14,236 nt of DNA from CAYWTX01 sp964461295 (GTDB lineage Bacteria > Planctomycetota > Phycisphaerae > SM23-33): positions 1 to 14,236 of the forward strand of contig CAYWTX010000059.1 of the NCBI GenBank assembly GCA_964461295.1, read 5' to 3'. This document shows positions 6,331 through 13,825 of the stretch, piece by piece. Under the pieces are notes generated by a model. It saw only the letters and a list, made by a program, of their open reading frames with translations, made no database searches and was not told the origin of the DNA. The first letter of the stretch is position 1, and each line of letters opens with the position of its first letter. The translations under genes were made by a program, and so were the position numbers.

Positions 6331-6422
6331 GAGTAACGCTCCCGGCGCCTCTTTGCACCGTGAGACATTCTACACCAACAGCGACTTTCGTGCGAGGTCC
6401 GGGCGGTTTCCCTGCCCGCGGA

Positions 6423-6481
6423 GCCCGGTTCCACGGTACCGGGCATCCGGTCCTTGACACGGCGAGTTTCCGCCCTATGCT
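6423..6481 (+). promoter_or_regulatory. purA promoter with upstream inverted repeat
   Basis: TTGACA at 6454-6459, a 16-base spacer and TATGCT at 6476-6481 form a good sigma70-like promoter, with transcription starting about 34 bases before the purA ATG. Just upstream is a perfect 7-bp inverted repeat, GCCCGGT at 6423-6429 and ACCGGGC at 6438-6444, which could bind a dimeric regulator. On the other strand TAGAAT (6372-6367) may be the -10 box of the 89-residue gene, without a clear -35. Confidence 0.5.
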
Positions 6482-6521
6482 GTTACCGTTACCTCCTTTC
6501 CTGCCGCGGCACGGAGACGCC

Positions 6522-7829
6522 ATGGATTCGCCGAACATCACGGTCGTGGGCCTGCAATGGGGCGACGAGGGCAAGGGCAAGGTCGTCGACGCCCTTTGCC
6601 GCGTCAGCAAGTACGTCGTGCGCTTCTGCGGCGGAGCCAACGCCGGCCACACCGTCGTCATCGCCGGCCGGAAGTTCGCCCTGCATCTCATTCCCTGCGG
6701 CGTGTTCCACAACGGCGTGGTCAACGTCATCGGCAACGGCATCGTGTTCGACCCGCCGCAGGCCATCGGGGAAATCGACGGCCTGATCGAGCGCGGCATC
6801 GGCGTCGGCCCGGCCAACCTGCGCATCAGCGCCGCCGCCCAGGTCGTCATGCCCTGGCACAAGTTGGAGGACCGCCTCAGCGAGCAGTCGCTGGGCGCCG
6901 ACAAGATCGGCACCACCGCCCGCGGCATCGGCCCCTGCTATGCCGACAAAGCCCGCCGCACCACGGCCGTGCGAGTCGGCGACCTCCTCGACGCGGCCGC
7001 CCTGCGCGACCAGGTCACCCGCATCGCCGACATCAAGAACCGCACCTTCGCGGCCCTGTACCAGAGCCCCGAGCGCCTCGACCCCGCCGCCATCGCCGAC
7101 GAATACGCCGCCTGCGGCCGGCGGCTGGGCGACATGATCTGCAACACCGGCGTGATGCTCCGCGCTGCCGTCGCCGCGGGCGAGCCGATCTTCTTCGAGG
7201 GCGGTCAGGGAAGCATGCTCGACATCGATCACGGCACGTATCCGTACGTCACCAGTTCGTCGGTATCGGCGTGCGGCGTGTCGGCCGGCGCCGGCGTGCC
7301 TCCCTCCGCCGTCGGACGGGTCGTCGGGGTGATGAAGGCCTATACCACCCGCGTCGGGGCCGGACCCTTCCCCACTGAACAGGACAACGCCACCGGCAGC
7401 CTCCTGCGCGAACGCGGGCACGAATACGGCACGACCACCGGCCGGGCGCGCCGCTGCGGCTGGCTGGATGCCTTCGCCGCGCGCTACGCCGCCGACCTGT
7501 CCGGCGTTGACGAACTGGCCCTCAGCCTGCTGGACGTCCTGTGCGGGCTGGACGAGATCAGCATCTGCACCGCCTACCTGCGAGACGGCAAGCGCGTGGA
7601 CGTGTTCGAGCCTTCCGCGATGGCCGGCGCCACGCCAGTATACGAAACCCTCCAGGGCTGGAAGGAAGACATCGCCGGCGTACGGCGCTTCGCCGACCTG
7701 CCCCCGGCCGCACAGAAGTACGTGCAGCGCATCGAGCAACTGGTCGGCCGACCCGTCGGCGTCATCGGCGTCGGCGCCGACCGGGAAGCGACCATCCTGC
7801 ATCACACGAAGATCCGAGGCCTCCCCTGA
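6522..7829 (+). CDS. purA: Adenylosuccinate synthetase
   Basis: A 435-residue cytosolic enzyme that joins IMP and aspartate using GTP to give adenylosuccinate, the first committed step to AMP. The GTP loop GDEGKGK (14-20, catalytic Asp15) is intact, as are GGANAGHTV (37-45, catalytic His43), TTARGIGPCYADK (131-143), DIDHGTYPYVTSSS (234-247), AYTTRVGAGPFPTE (273-286) and GTTTGRARRCGW (303-314). The usual EGAQG is EGGQG here (226-230), a mild change. Length is normal for bacteria (about 430). The ATG at 6522 follows GGAG by 5 bases and gives the conserved N-terminus; the frame continues upstream to 6360 without family residues. Its stop overlaps the uppS start (TGATG), so the two form a translationally coupled pair. 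Confidence 0.98.
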   Translation: MDSPNITVVGLQWGDEGKGKVVDALCRVSKYVVRFCGGANAGHTVVIAGRKFALHLIPCGVFHNGVVNVIGNGIVFDPPQAIGEIDGLIERGIGVGPANLRISAAAQVVMPWHKLEDRLSEQSLGADKIGTTARGIGPCYADKARRTTAVRVGDLLDAAALRDQVTRIADIKNRTFAALYQSPERLDPAAIADEYAACGRRLGDMICNTGVMLRAAVAAGEPIFFEGGQGSMLDIDHGTYPYVTSSSVSACGVSAGAGVPPSAVGRVVGVMKAYTTRVGAGPFPTEQDNATGSLLRERGHEYGTTTGRARRCGWLDAFAARYAADLSGVDELALSLLDVLCGLDEISICTAYLRDGKRVDVFEPSAMAGATPVYETLQGWKEDIAGVRRFADLPPAAQKYVQRIEQLVGRPVGVIGVGADREATILHHTKIRGLP

Positions 7830-8602
7830 TGGCCGCGATCGCCCCCGAAACCATCGCCGCCGCCCGCGCCGAGTTGGGCATCTCGCCCCAGCGCCTGCCG
7901 CGTAGTGTCGCCATCATCATGGACGGCAACGGGCGGTGGGCCCGCCAGCGCGGCCTGCCGCGCACCGCCGGGCACGCCGCCGGCGCCATCCTCGTCCGAC
8001 AGATCGTCACCGAGGGCGTGCGCCTGGGCCTGGACGCGATGGCGTTCTACACCTTCTCGCTGGACAACTGGAACCGCCCCGACGACGAGATCGCCATCCT
8101 CATGGACCTGTATGCCGACTACCTCCGCCAGGAGCGGGTGACGATGCTCGAGAACAACATCCGCTTCCGCCACCTCGGCCGGCGCGACGGCCTGCCCGCC
8201 CGCGTGCTCGACGAACTCGACGGCTGCACCCAAGCCACCGCCGCCTGCACCGGCACGTTCCTCTGCCTGGCCCTCAACTACGGCTCACGCGCCGAGATCA
8301 CCGACGCCGTCCGGCGCATCGCGCGGTCCGTCGCGGCCGGGAACGTCCACCCCGACCAGGTCGACGACAAGCTCATCAGCGGCAGCCTGGACACCGCCGG
8401 CGTGCCCGACCCGGATCTGCTCATCCGCACCTCGGGCGAGATGCGGGTCAGCAACTTCCTGCTCTGGCAGATCTCGTACACCGAACTGTACGTGACGGAC
8501 GCCTGCTGGCCGGACTTCACCGTCGATCGCTTCCGCGAGGCCCTGCAAAGCTACGCATCCCGCCGCCGCCGTTTCGGCGGCCTGGACTCGCCCAACGCGT
8601 GA
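7829..8602 (+). CDS. uppS: Undecaprenyl diphosphate synthase (cis-prenyltransferase)
   Basis: A 257-residue enzyme that adds cis-isoprene units from IPP to farnesyl diphosphate to make the C55 lipid carrier used for peptidoglycan and other envelope glycans, acting at the inner membrane face. Family motifs: IIMDGNGRWA (29-38, catalytic Asp32), RGLPRTAGHAAG (41-52), FYTFSLDNWNRP (73-84), LNYGSRAEI (149-157), LIRTSGEMRVSNFLLWQ (198-214) and TELYVTDACWPDF (218-230). The usual SSENWNRP is SLDNWNRP here. Length is normal. The ATG at 7829-7831 shares its A with the purA stop, so expression should be coupled to purA. The more usual neighbours frr, cdsA and dxr are absent. The assignment is firm. Confidence 0.98.
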   Translation: MAAIAPETIAAARAELGISPQRLPRSVAIIMDGNGRWARQRGLPRTAGHAAGAILVRQIVTEGVRLGLDAMAFYTFSLDNWNRPDDEIAILMDLYADYLRQERVTMLENNIRFRHLGRRDGLPARVLDELDGCTQATAACTGTFLCLALNYGSRAEITDAVRRIARSVAAGNVHPDQVDDKLISGSLDTAGVPDPDLLIRTSGEMRVSNFLLWQISYTELYVTDACWPDFTVDRFREALQSYASRRRRFGGLDSPNA

Positions 8603-8842
8603 ATCGCCTGACGCCCCCATCGCTCACCACCGCGGCCCCAGCGCGTCGCACAGGAACTTCCTCAGCGGGGACGCCGCCAGGTTGCGTGTCCTTGCCCATA
8701 GGCGATCCCGGGCGTCATAGACGCTGCCCGCACCGTTCGCTACACTTCGCCCGACGACGCGGGACCCGCCGCAACGTGGGACGACAGCCGCCTCCCGCTT
8801 GCCTCGCGGCGATTGCCGTTCCCACAATCAAGGACCAACGCC
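8603..8842. other. Intergenic region between uppS and the GH78 gene
   Basis: A 240-bp spacer with no clear intrinsic terminator for uppS and no strong promoter; a weak TTGCCT (8799-8804) with CACAAT (8823-8828) lies too close to the ribosome site to be convincing. On the minus strand a short open frame ending at 8624 encodes a basic peptide ending LAASPLRKFLCDALGPRW, which has no supported start codon. Confidence 0.4.
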
Positions 8843-11266
8843 ATGCGCATCCTGCTGAATGCTGACCCGTTCGAGGGCTACTGCCCGCCCAACCGTCCGC
8901 GCCACGCCGCCACCCACTACTGGCCCGCGCGTTGGATCGCGCTGCCCGAAGGCGCCCGCCCCCGTGCGGCCGCGTATCGCCTCCGCTTCCGCCTCGACTC
9001 GCCGGCCGCATTCCGCCTGCACGTCGCCGCCGACGAGCGGTACGAACTGTACCTCGACGGCGCCGAGATCGGGCGCGGCAGCGACCTCGGCGACGAGACG
9101 CACTGGTACTTCGACAGCCACGACCTCTCCCTCGCCGCCGGCGAGCACACGCTCGTCGCGCGCCTCTGGTCCATCGGCCAGCAGGCCCCCTGGCCCCAGG
9201 TGAGCCTGCGCCCCGGCCTGCTGGTGTGTCCCGATCCCGACAGTCCGCTCGTGGGGCTGCTTGCCACCGGAGCGGCCGCATGGCAGGCCAAGCCGCTGGG
9301 CGGCTACGAGTTCGACACCACCACGCGGCGCCCCGCCTGGCCGGTCGAGACCCACGACGCCGCCCGCATCTGTTGGGACTTCGCCGCCGGCGCCGGCGGG
9401 GGCTGGGCCGACACGGCCGTCTTCTCCGCCTCCTGGGACTGGCCCTGGCTGGTCGGCGAAGCGCACGGATGCGGCGCAAGCAACCGCCGCCTCAACTCGC
9501 ACGTGCTCCGTCCCTCCATGCTGCCGCCGCTCCACCGCGTCCTGCGCCAGCCGGGATGCGTCCGGGCCGTGCAGCACGTCAGTTCGCCCGATACTGCCGC
9601 CCTGCCCGTGCCCGAGGCCGCCACCGCGTCGGCCGACCGCGACGCATGGCAACGCCTCTGCGACGGCGGCGCCGTCGCCGTCCCGGCCAACACCGCTGTC
9701 CGCGCCATCCTCGACATGGGCGACTACGTCTGCGGCCGGCCGGTGCTCACGCTCAGTGGCGGCCGCGGCGGGGAAGTCCGCATCGCCTGGGCCGAGGCGC
9801 TCTACGGCACGCCCGATGGCAAGGGCGACTCGAAGGCCCACCGCGACCGCGTCGACAGCCTCTACTTCGTCGGATGGGGCGACCGCTTCCTCGCCGATGG
9901 CGAGGCCGGGCGGCGCTTCGAGACCTACTGGTGGCACGCCGGGCGATACCTCGAGATCTACGTCCGCGCCGCCGGCGAGCCGCTGACCATCGACTGCCTC
10001 CAGATCGCCGAGACCCGCTACCCGCTGGAGATGGAGGGCGATTTCGCCGCCGGCGACGAACGCCTCGCCCGCCTCACGCCCATCCTCGTCCGCGCCCTCC
10101 AGGAATGCGCCCACGACACCTACATGGACTGCCCCTACTACGAGCAGCAGATGTGGGTGGGCGACACGCGCCCGCAGATGCTCTGCGGCTACGTGATGAC
10201 GCCCGACGACCGCCTCCAACGCAAGAGCCTGCAACTCATCGCCGGCTCGCGCGGCGCCGACGACCTCCCGGCCGCGTACTACCCCGGCCGCGGGCTGCTG
10301 GTGGTCCCCGGCTTCTCGCTGTGGTTCGTGGCGATGGTGTACGACCACATGATGTACCGCGGCGACGCGGCGTACACCGCCACGCTCATGCCGGCCGTGC
10401 GGCGTACCATGGACGCCATCGGCTCGCGCCGCGCCGCCGACGGCCTGCTCGCCGCCCCGCCGGGCTGGAACTACGTGGACTGGGCGGCGCCGTGGCAGCA
10501 CGGCATCGCGCCGGATGGCCAGGACGGCGTCAGCGCCGTCCTCAACTGGCAGACTGTGCTCGTGCTGGACATGGTGGCCCGCCTGGAGGCATGGCTGGGC
10601 GAGAAGGAACTCGCCGTCCGCGCCACGCGCCACGCGGCTCGCCTCGCCGCCGCGTGCCGTCGCGCCTTCTGGCACCACGGACGCAAACTCATGGCCGACG
10701 ACCTCGCCCGCAAGCACTTCTCCGAGCATACGCAATGCATGGCCCTGCTGTCGGGCCGGCTGACCGCGGCCCAGCGCAGCGCCGTCGCGGCCGGGCTGGT
10801 CAACGCCCCCGACCTCACGCGCTGCCAGATCTTCTTCTCGCACTACCTGTTCGAGGCATATGCGGCCGCGAGGCTGGGCGAGGCCATCTTCCACAAACTG
10901 GACACTTGGCACTGGATGGTCGAACACGGGTTCAAGACCACGCCCGAGACGGTGCCCAGCCCGCGCAGCGATTGCCACGCCTGGGCCGCCCACCCGCTGT
11001 TCCACTACTACGCGACGATCCTCGGCATCCGCCCCGCCGCGCCCGGCTTCGCCCTCGTCGACGTCGCTCCCCTGCCCGGGCCGCTGGAGCACGTCCGAGG
11101 CCGCATGCCACACCCCCGCGGCTGGGTCCAGGCCGAGTTCCGCTTCGACCACTCCGCCGGCCGGGCGATCGGCCGCGTCGCCTTGCCGCCCCAGACGACG
11201 GGCACGCTGCACCTGTGCGGGCGCGAAATCCCCCTGGCAAGCGGCGAGAACCAGGTGGAGGCGTAG
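8843..11266 (+). CDS. GH78 alpha-L-rhamnosidase-like glycoside hydrolase
   Basis: An 807-residue protein of the GH78 (alpha-L-rhamnosidase) type, which hydrolyses terminal alpha-L-rhamnose from glycans or glycosides by an inverting mechanism. The N-terminal half is beta-rich: a jelly-roll-like segment (about 40-125, AAFRLHVAADERYELYLDG) and a second one (about 280-395, ending LEIYVRAAGEPLTIDCLQIAETR). The catalytic (alpha/alpha)6 barrel runs from about 400 to 730, with the hallmark DCPYYEQQMWVGDTR (429-443; Glu434 as candidate general acid) and FKTTPETVP (697-705; Glu702 as candidate base), then CHAWAAHPLF (711-720) and ILGIRP. A C-terminal beta domain follows. There is no signal peptide, so it may act on imported oligosaccharides. 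AAGGA lies 8 bases before the ATG. No sugar transporter is adjacent. Confidence 0.9.
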   Translation: MRILLNADPFEGYCPPNRPRHAATHYWPARWIALPEGARPRAAAYRLRFRLDSPAAFRLHVAADERYELYLDGAEIGRGSDLGDETHWYFDSHDLSLAAGEHTLVARLWSIGQQAPWPQVSLRPGLLVCPDPDSPLVGLLATGAAAWQAKPLGGYEFDTTTRRPAWPVETHDAARICWDFAAGAGGGWADTAVFSASWDWPWLVGEAHGCGASNRRLNSHVLRPSMLPPLHRVLRQPGCVRAVQHVSSPDTAALPVPEAATASADRDAWQRLCDGGAVAVPANTAVRAILDMGDYVCGRPVLTLSGGRGGEVRIAWAEALYGTPDGKGDSKAHRDRVDSLYFVGWGDRFLADGEAGRRFETYWWHAGRYLEIYVRAAGEPLTIDCLQIAETRYPLEMEGDFAAGDERLARLTPILVRALQECAHDTYMDCPYYEQQMWVGDTRPQMLCGYVMTPDDRLQRKSLQLIAGSRGADDLPAAYYPGRGLLVVPGFSLWFVAMVYDHMMYRGDAAYTATLMPAVRRTMDAIGSRRAADGLLAAPPGWNYVDWAAPWQHGIAPDGQDGVSAVLNWQTVLVLDMVARLEAWLGEKELAVRATRHAARLAAACRRAFWHHGRKLMADDLARKHFSEHTQCMALLSGRLTAAQRSAVAAGLVNAPDLTRCQIFFSHYLFEAYAAARLGEAIFHKLDTWHWMVEHGFKTTPETVPSPRSDCHAWAAHPLFHYYATILGIRPAAPGFALVDVAPLPGPLEHVRGRMPHPRGWVQAEFRFDHSAGRAIGRVALPPQTTGTLHLCGREIPLASGENQVEA

Positions 11267-11432
11267 AGCGGCCGACGTGATCGCGGCCTGCCGTCCAAAC
11301 GATCGGCCGGCGCCGCCTCCGTCCTTGGTGCTCGTGTTGCGGGCTCCGCCATCCTCGACGGGGATGCCGGAACCGTCCCTCTCCCCCCCTTGGTCACGCG
11401 GGCTTACAATGTATCCTGCCAAAGGAGTACCG

Positions 11433-12695
11433 ATGTCTCGGACGGCCGGGCGTGCAATCCTGTGTGGCGCACTGGGGCTGGGGTTCGCGCTTCTGCTGCG
11501 TACCGCGCCCGCTGCCGCCGCGCCAGTACCCCCAACCGTCGCCGGCCAGCCGACCACTCCCGCCCGGCCAGCCGACGCGCCCGAGCCGCTTGACAAGCGG
11601 CTCAAGGCCTACCCCGGCCGCTACTACACCATTCACACCGACCTCGACGCCGACGCCGTGCGCGAGGCCGAGACCCGAATGACCGCCATGGCCGAGGAAT
11701 ATCACCGCCGCACCAGCGCCTTCGGCGGGGTCATTCGCGACAAGCTCACCTTCTGCCTCTACAAACGCCAGGAGGACTACCGCCAGGCCGGCGGACTGCC
11801 CGGCAGCGCCGGCATGTACAACGCTCACAGGAAGCTGCTGATGGCCCACGCGGCGGGCGGCGTGGCCGACGACCGCCTCTGGCACGTCGTGCAGCATGAG
11901 GGATGGCACCAGTTCGCCGGCATGGTCATCGGCGGCGACATGCCGGTGTGGCTCAACGAAGGCATGGCCGAGTACTTCGCCCAGGCCGTCTGGACCGGCG
12001 ACGCGTTCGTGATCGGCCTGGCGCCGCCCAGCCGAATCAAACGCATCCGGGCCGCCATACGCGACCGTAAACTCGTCGATTTCCTCGACATGCTGCTGGT
12101 CAGGTCCAGCGATTGGACGAAGGCTGTCTCGGCCGGCAAGGCGCAGGTCTACTACGACCAGTCGTGGTCGATGGTGCATTTCCTGGTGCACGGCGAGAAC
12201 GGCAAGTGCCGCCGGAGCTTCGAGGATTTCGTCCGCGACATCGGACGCGGGGGCGACTGGAGGGCCTCCTTCCAGACCCGCTTCGGGCGGAACATCCAGG
12301 CCTTCCAGAAACGCTACGAGGACTGGTGGACGGCCTGCAAGGACGACCTGGCCGAACCGCTGTACATCAAGGCCGCCGTCCAGACGCTGGCGGGGTACGC
12401 GGGGAGGGCGGCCGCCCAGGGCCAGCAGTTCGCCGATGCGGGCGAGTTCTTCAGGGCAGCTCGCGGCGGGGAGCTGAAGCTGGGCGAGCAGTGGCTGCCG
12501 CCGTCGCTTCTGGAGCGCAACCTGCTCCGCGCGCGGGGGCTGAAGGAGTGGTCGCTGGAGAAGCAAGCCGGCGGCGGGAAGTTGGTGCTCAGGCAGCCCG
12601 AGGGCAGGACCTTCACGGGCAGCTACACGATCGCCGGCGGGCGCCTGCGCCGCGTGACGGCGAAGATCGAGGGCGAGAAGGAAGAGGGGAAGTGA
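11433..12695 (+). CDS. Exported HExxH gluzincin-like protein (DUF1570 type)
   Basis: A 420-residue predicted secreted or periplasmic zinc-peptidase-like protein. A signal peptide is clear (basic start MSRTAGR, hydrophobic core to about 24, APAAAAP near 30), followed by a Pro/Ala-rich linker (31-55). The core starts at YPGRYYTIHTDLDADAVREAE (60-80). The zinc site is HEGWHQF (155-161: His155, Glu156, His159) and the third ligand is probably Glu176 in WLNEGMAEYF (173-182), in the gluzincin spacing. The C-terminal part (about 310-420) is not recognised and ends in strands such as TFTGSYTIAGGRL. AAAGGAG lies 5 bases before the ATG, which decides the start; the frame is open far upstream as a shadow of the GH78 gene. 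The substrate is unknown. It converges on the LysR gene with 7 bp between stops. Confidence 0.86.
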   Translation: MSRTAGRAILCGALGLGFALLLRTAPAAAAPVPPTVAGQPTTPARPADAPEPLDKRLKAYPGRYYTIHTDLDADAVREAETRMTAMAEEYHRRTSAFGGVIRDKLTFCLYKRQEDYRQAGGLPGSAGMYNAHRKLLMAHAAGGVADDRLWHVVQHEGWHQFAGMVIGGDMPVWLNEGMAEYFAQAVWTGDAFVIGLAPPSRIKRIRAAIRDRKLVDFLDMLLVRSSDWTKAVSAGKAQVYYDQSWSMVHFLVHGENGKCRRSFEDFVRDIGRGGDWRASFQTRFGRNIQAFQKRYEDWWTACKDDLAEPLYIKAAVQTLAGYAGRAAAQGQQFADAGEFFRAARGGELKLGEQWLPPSLLERNLLRARGLKEWSLEKQAGGGKLVLRQPEGRTFTGSYTIAGGRLRRVTAKIEGEKEEGK

Positions 12696-12702
12696 CGGCC
12701 CC

Positions 12703-13608
12703 TCACGCCCCCGCCTGCGTCGCGTCCGGCGACTCGCGCAGGACGCGGAGGAACATCCGCTCCGCCCGGCTGTACGCCTTGCCGCGGCGCCGGATCACGG
12801 CGATCTTCCGCCGCCAGCGGGCCGGGGCGCTGAACGGCACGATCGCCACGTGCCCCTCGGTCGCCTCGCGCTCCACGGTGTTGCGGGGCAGGATGCTCAG
12901 GCCGGCGCCCACCTCGATGGCCCGCTTGATCGTCTCGACGTTGTCGAACTCCATCGCCACTTCCACGGCCACGCGGAAGCTCTTCATCACCCGGTCGATC
13001 TGGCGCCGCGACGGCACGTTCGCCTCGAACGCCACCATCTTCTCGCCGCGCAGGTCGGACGGCTCGATCGACTTGCGGGCCGCCAGGCGGTGCCCTGGCG
13101 GGAACACCGCCACCAGTTCCTCCGTCACCAGCGGCAGGATGTCCAGGCTGCGGTGCTTGTCGGGGAATGCGACGATCCCCAGGTCCATCTCGTCGTTGAG
13201 GACCATCGCGGTGATGCGGTTCCAGCGGGTGTACTCCACGTCCAGATGCACGTCGGGGTGGGCCTTGATGAACCGCCCAATGCACCCGTTCAGCAGGTAG
13301 AAGCCCACCGAGTAGATCGTGCCCACCTTGAGCACGCCGCGCACCGCGTCGGTGGCCGAACGAATCTCCGCCAGCGCCTGCTCGTAGCGGCGCAGGATGT
13401 CCTTGGCGCCGCGGTAGAACACCAGCCCCGCGTCGGTCGGCGTCGCGAACCCGCCGCCGCGAGTCAGCAACCGCGTCCCCAACGACCGCTCCAGCGCGGC
13501 CACCTGCTGCGACACGGCCGACTGGGAGATGCTGTTCGCCTCGGCCGCCTTGGAGAAGCTTCCGGTCTCGATGAGGTCGCAGAACGATTTCATCACGGCG
13601 ACGTTCAT
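12703..13608 (-). CDS. LysR-type transcriptional regulator, divergent from gdhA
   Basis: A 301-residue LysR-family regulator. The N-terminal winged helix-turn-helix (about 1-60) has the classic GSFSKAAEANSISQSAVSQQ (16-35) followed by VAALERSLGTRLLTR. A linker helix (60-90) leads to a two-lobed effector domain starting at VLKVGTIYSVGF (92-103), with DLGIVAFP (142-149) and VGAGLSILP (233-241) in the expected places. LysR proteins act as tetramers and usually regulate an adjacent divergent gene plus their own, which here means gdhA. The effector is not predictable. GltC and Nac are known LysR regulators of nitrogen or glutamate metabolism, and this could play a similar role, but orthology is not shown. 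The ATG at 13608 has AGGTG 5 bases upstream. Length is normal. Confidence 0.93.
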   Translation of the reverse strand: MNVAVMKSFCDLIETGSFSKAAEANSISQSAVSQQVAALERSLGTRLLTRGGGFATPTDAGLVFYRGAKDILRRYEQALAEIRSATDAVRGVLKVGTIYSVGFYLLNGCIGRFIKAHPDVHLDVEYTRWNRITAMVLNDEMDLGIVAFPDKHRSLDILPLVTEELVAVFPPGHRLAARKSIEPSDLRGEKMVAFEANVPSRRQIDRVMKSFRVAVEVAMEFDNVETIKRAIEVGAGLSILPRNTVEREATEGHVAIVPFSAPARWRRKIAVIRRRGKAYSRAERMFLRVLRESPDATQAGA

Positions 13609-13825
13609 GAATCACCTGTTCCTCGACACCCGCCACCGGACGCCCGACACGGCCGAAAACATAAGGCCCGACGCGATGTCGTATTAGCAATTTTGATTTG
13701 CGGCAAATCCACAGTCAACTTATTTATAGCACCCGCGGTGCTGGAGCGATGCTTCGGAGGGTATGTCCCCTTCCTCGCGGGCGCTCCGGAACATGGGCCG
13801 GCGCCGCAGGGAAAGGGAAAAGGTC
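13609..13825. promoter_or_regulatory. Divergent lysR/gdhA control region with overlapping promoters
   Basis: A 217-bp intergenic region with a markedly AT-rich core (about 13680-13728). A palindrome, GATTTGC-G-GCAAATC, lies at 13695-13709, and a further GCAA half-site lies at 13687-13690. For gdhA, TTGCGG (13698-13703), 17 bases and TATTTA (13721-13726) are plausible boxes. For lysR, on the minus strand, TTGACT (13718-13713), 17 bases and CAAAAT (13695-13690) are plausible. The palindrome thus overlaps the gdhA -35 and lies inside the lysR promoter, fitting joint control by the LysR protein. LysR sites commonly contain T-N11-A within a dyad, as at T13693/A13705. Confidence 0.55.
13728..13742 (+). 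promoter_or_regulatory. Palindrome AGCACC-CGC-GGTGCT at the gdhA transcript start
   Basis: A perfect 6-bp inverted repeat with a 3-base centre lies immediately after the proposed gdhA -10 box. In DNA it could be an operator; in RNA it would be a small hairpin at the very 5' end of a leader of roughly 95 bases. A wider pair, GGAGCG (13743-13748) and CGCTCC (13782-13787), could form a second stem in the leader. Confidence 0.35.

Noticed and set aside
5536..6336. A 266-codon plus-strand frame opposite the two orphan genes
   Set aside because: It has a Leu-rich stretch but no ribosome site or motif; the minus-strand frames have better start signals and more protein-like composition. This is a judgement, not proof.
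6489..7805. A 438-codon minus-strand frame opposite purA
   Set aside because: Antisense shadow; purA is unmistakable on the other strand.
8932..11280. A 782-codon plus-strand frame inside the GH78 gene
   Set aside because: The translation is Arg/Pro-rich and nonsensical, a typical frame shadow of high-GC DNA.
11405..11410. -10 box TACAAT ahead of the DUF1570-type gene
   Set aside because: No -35 at proper distance, and the start would fall almost on the ribosome site.
8828..11605. A 925-codon open frame on the minus strand across the GH78 gene
   Set aside because: It is a product of GC-biased codon use in the GH78 gene; its translation is low-complexity (Gly/Ala/Val/Arg-rich) with no motif, while the plus strand has clear GH78 hallmarks.
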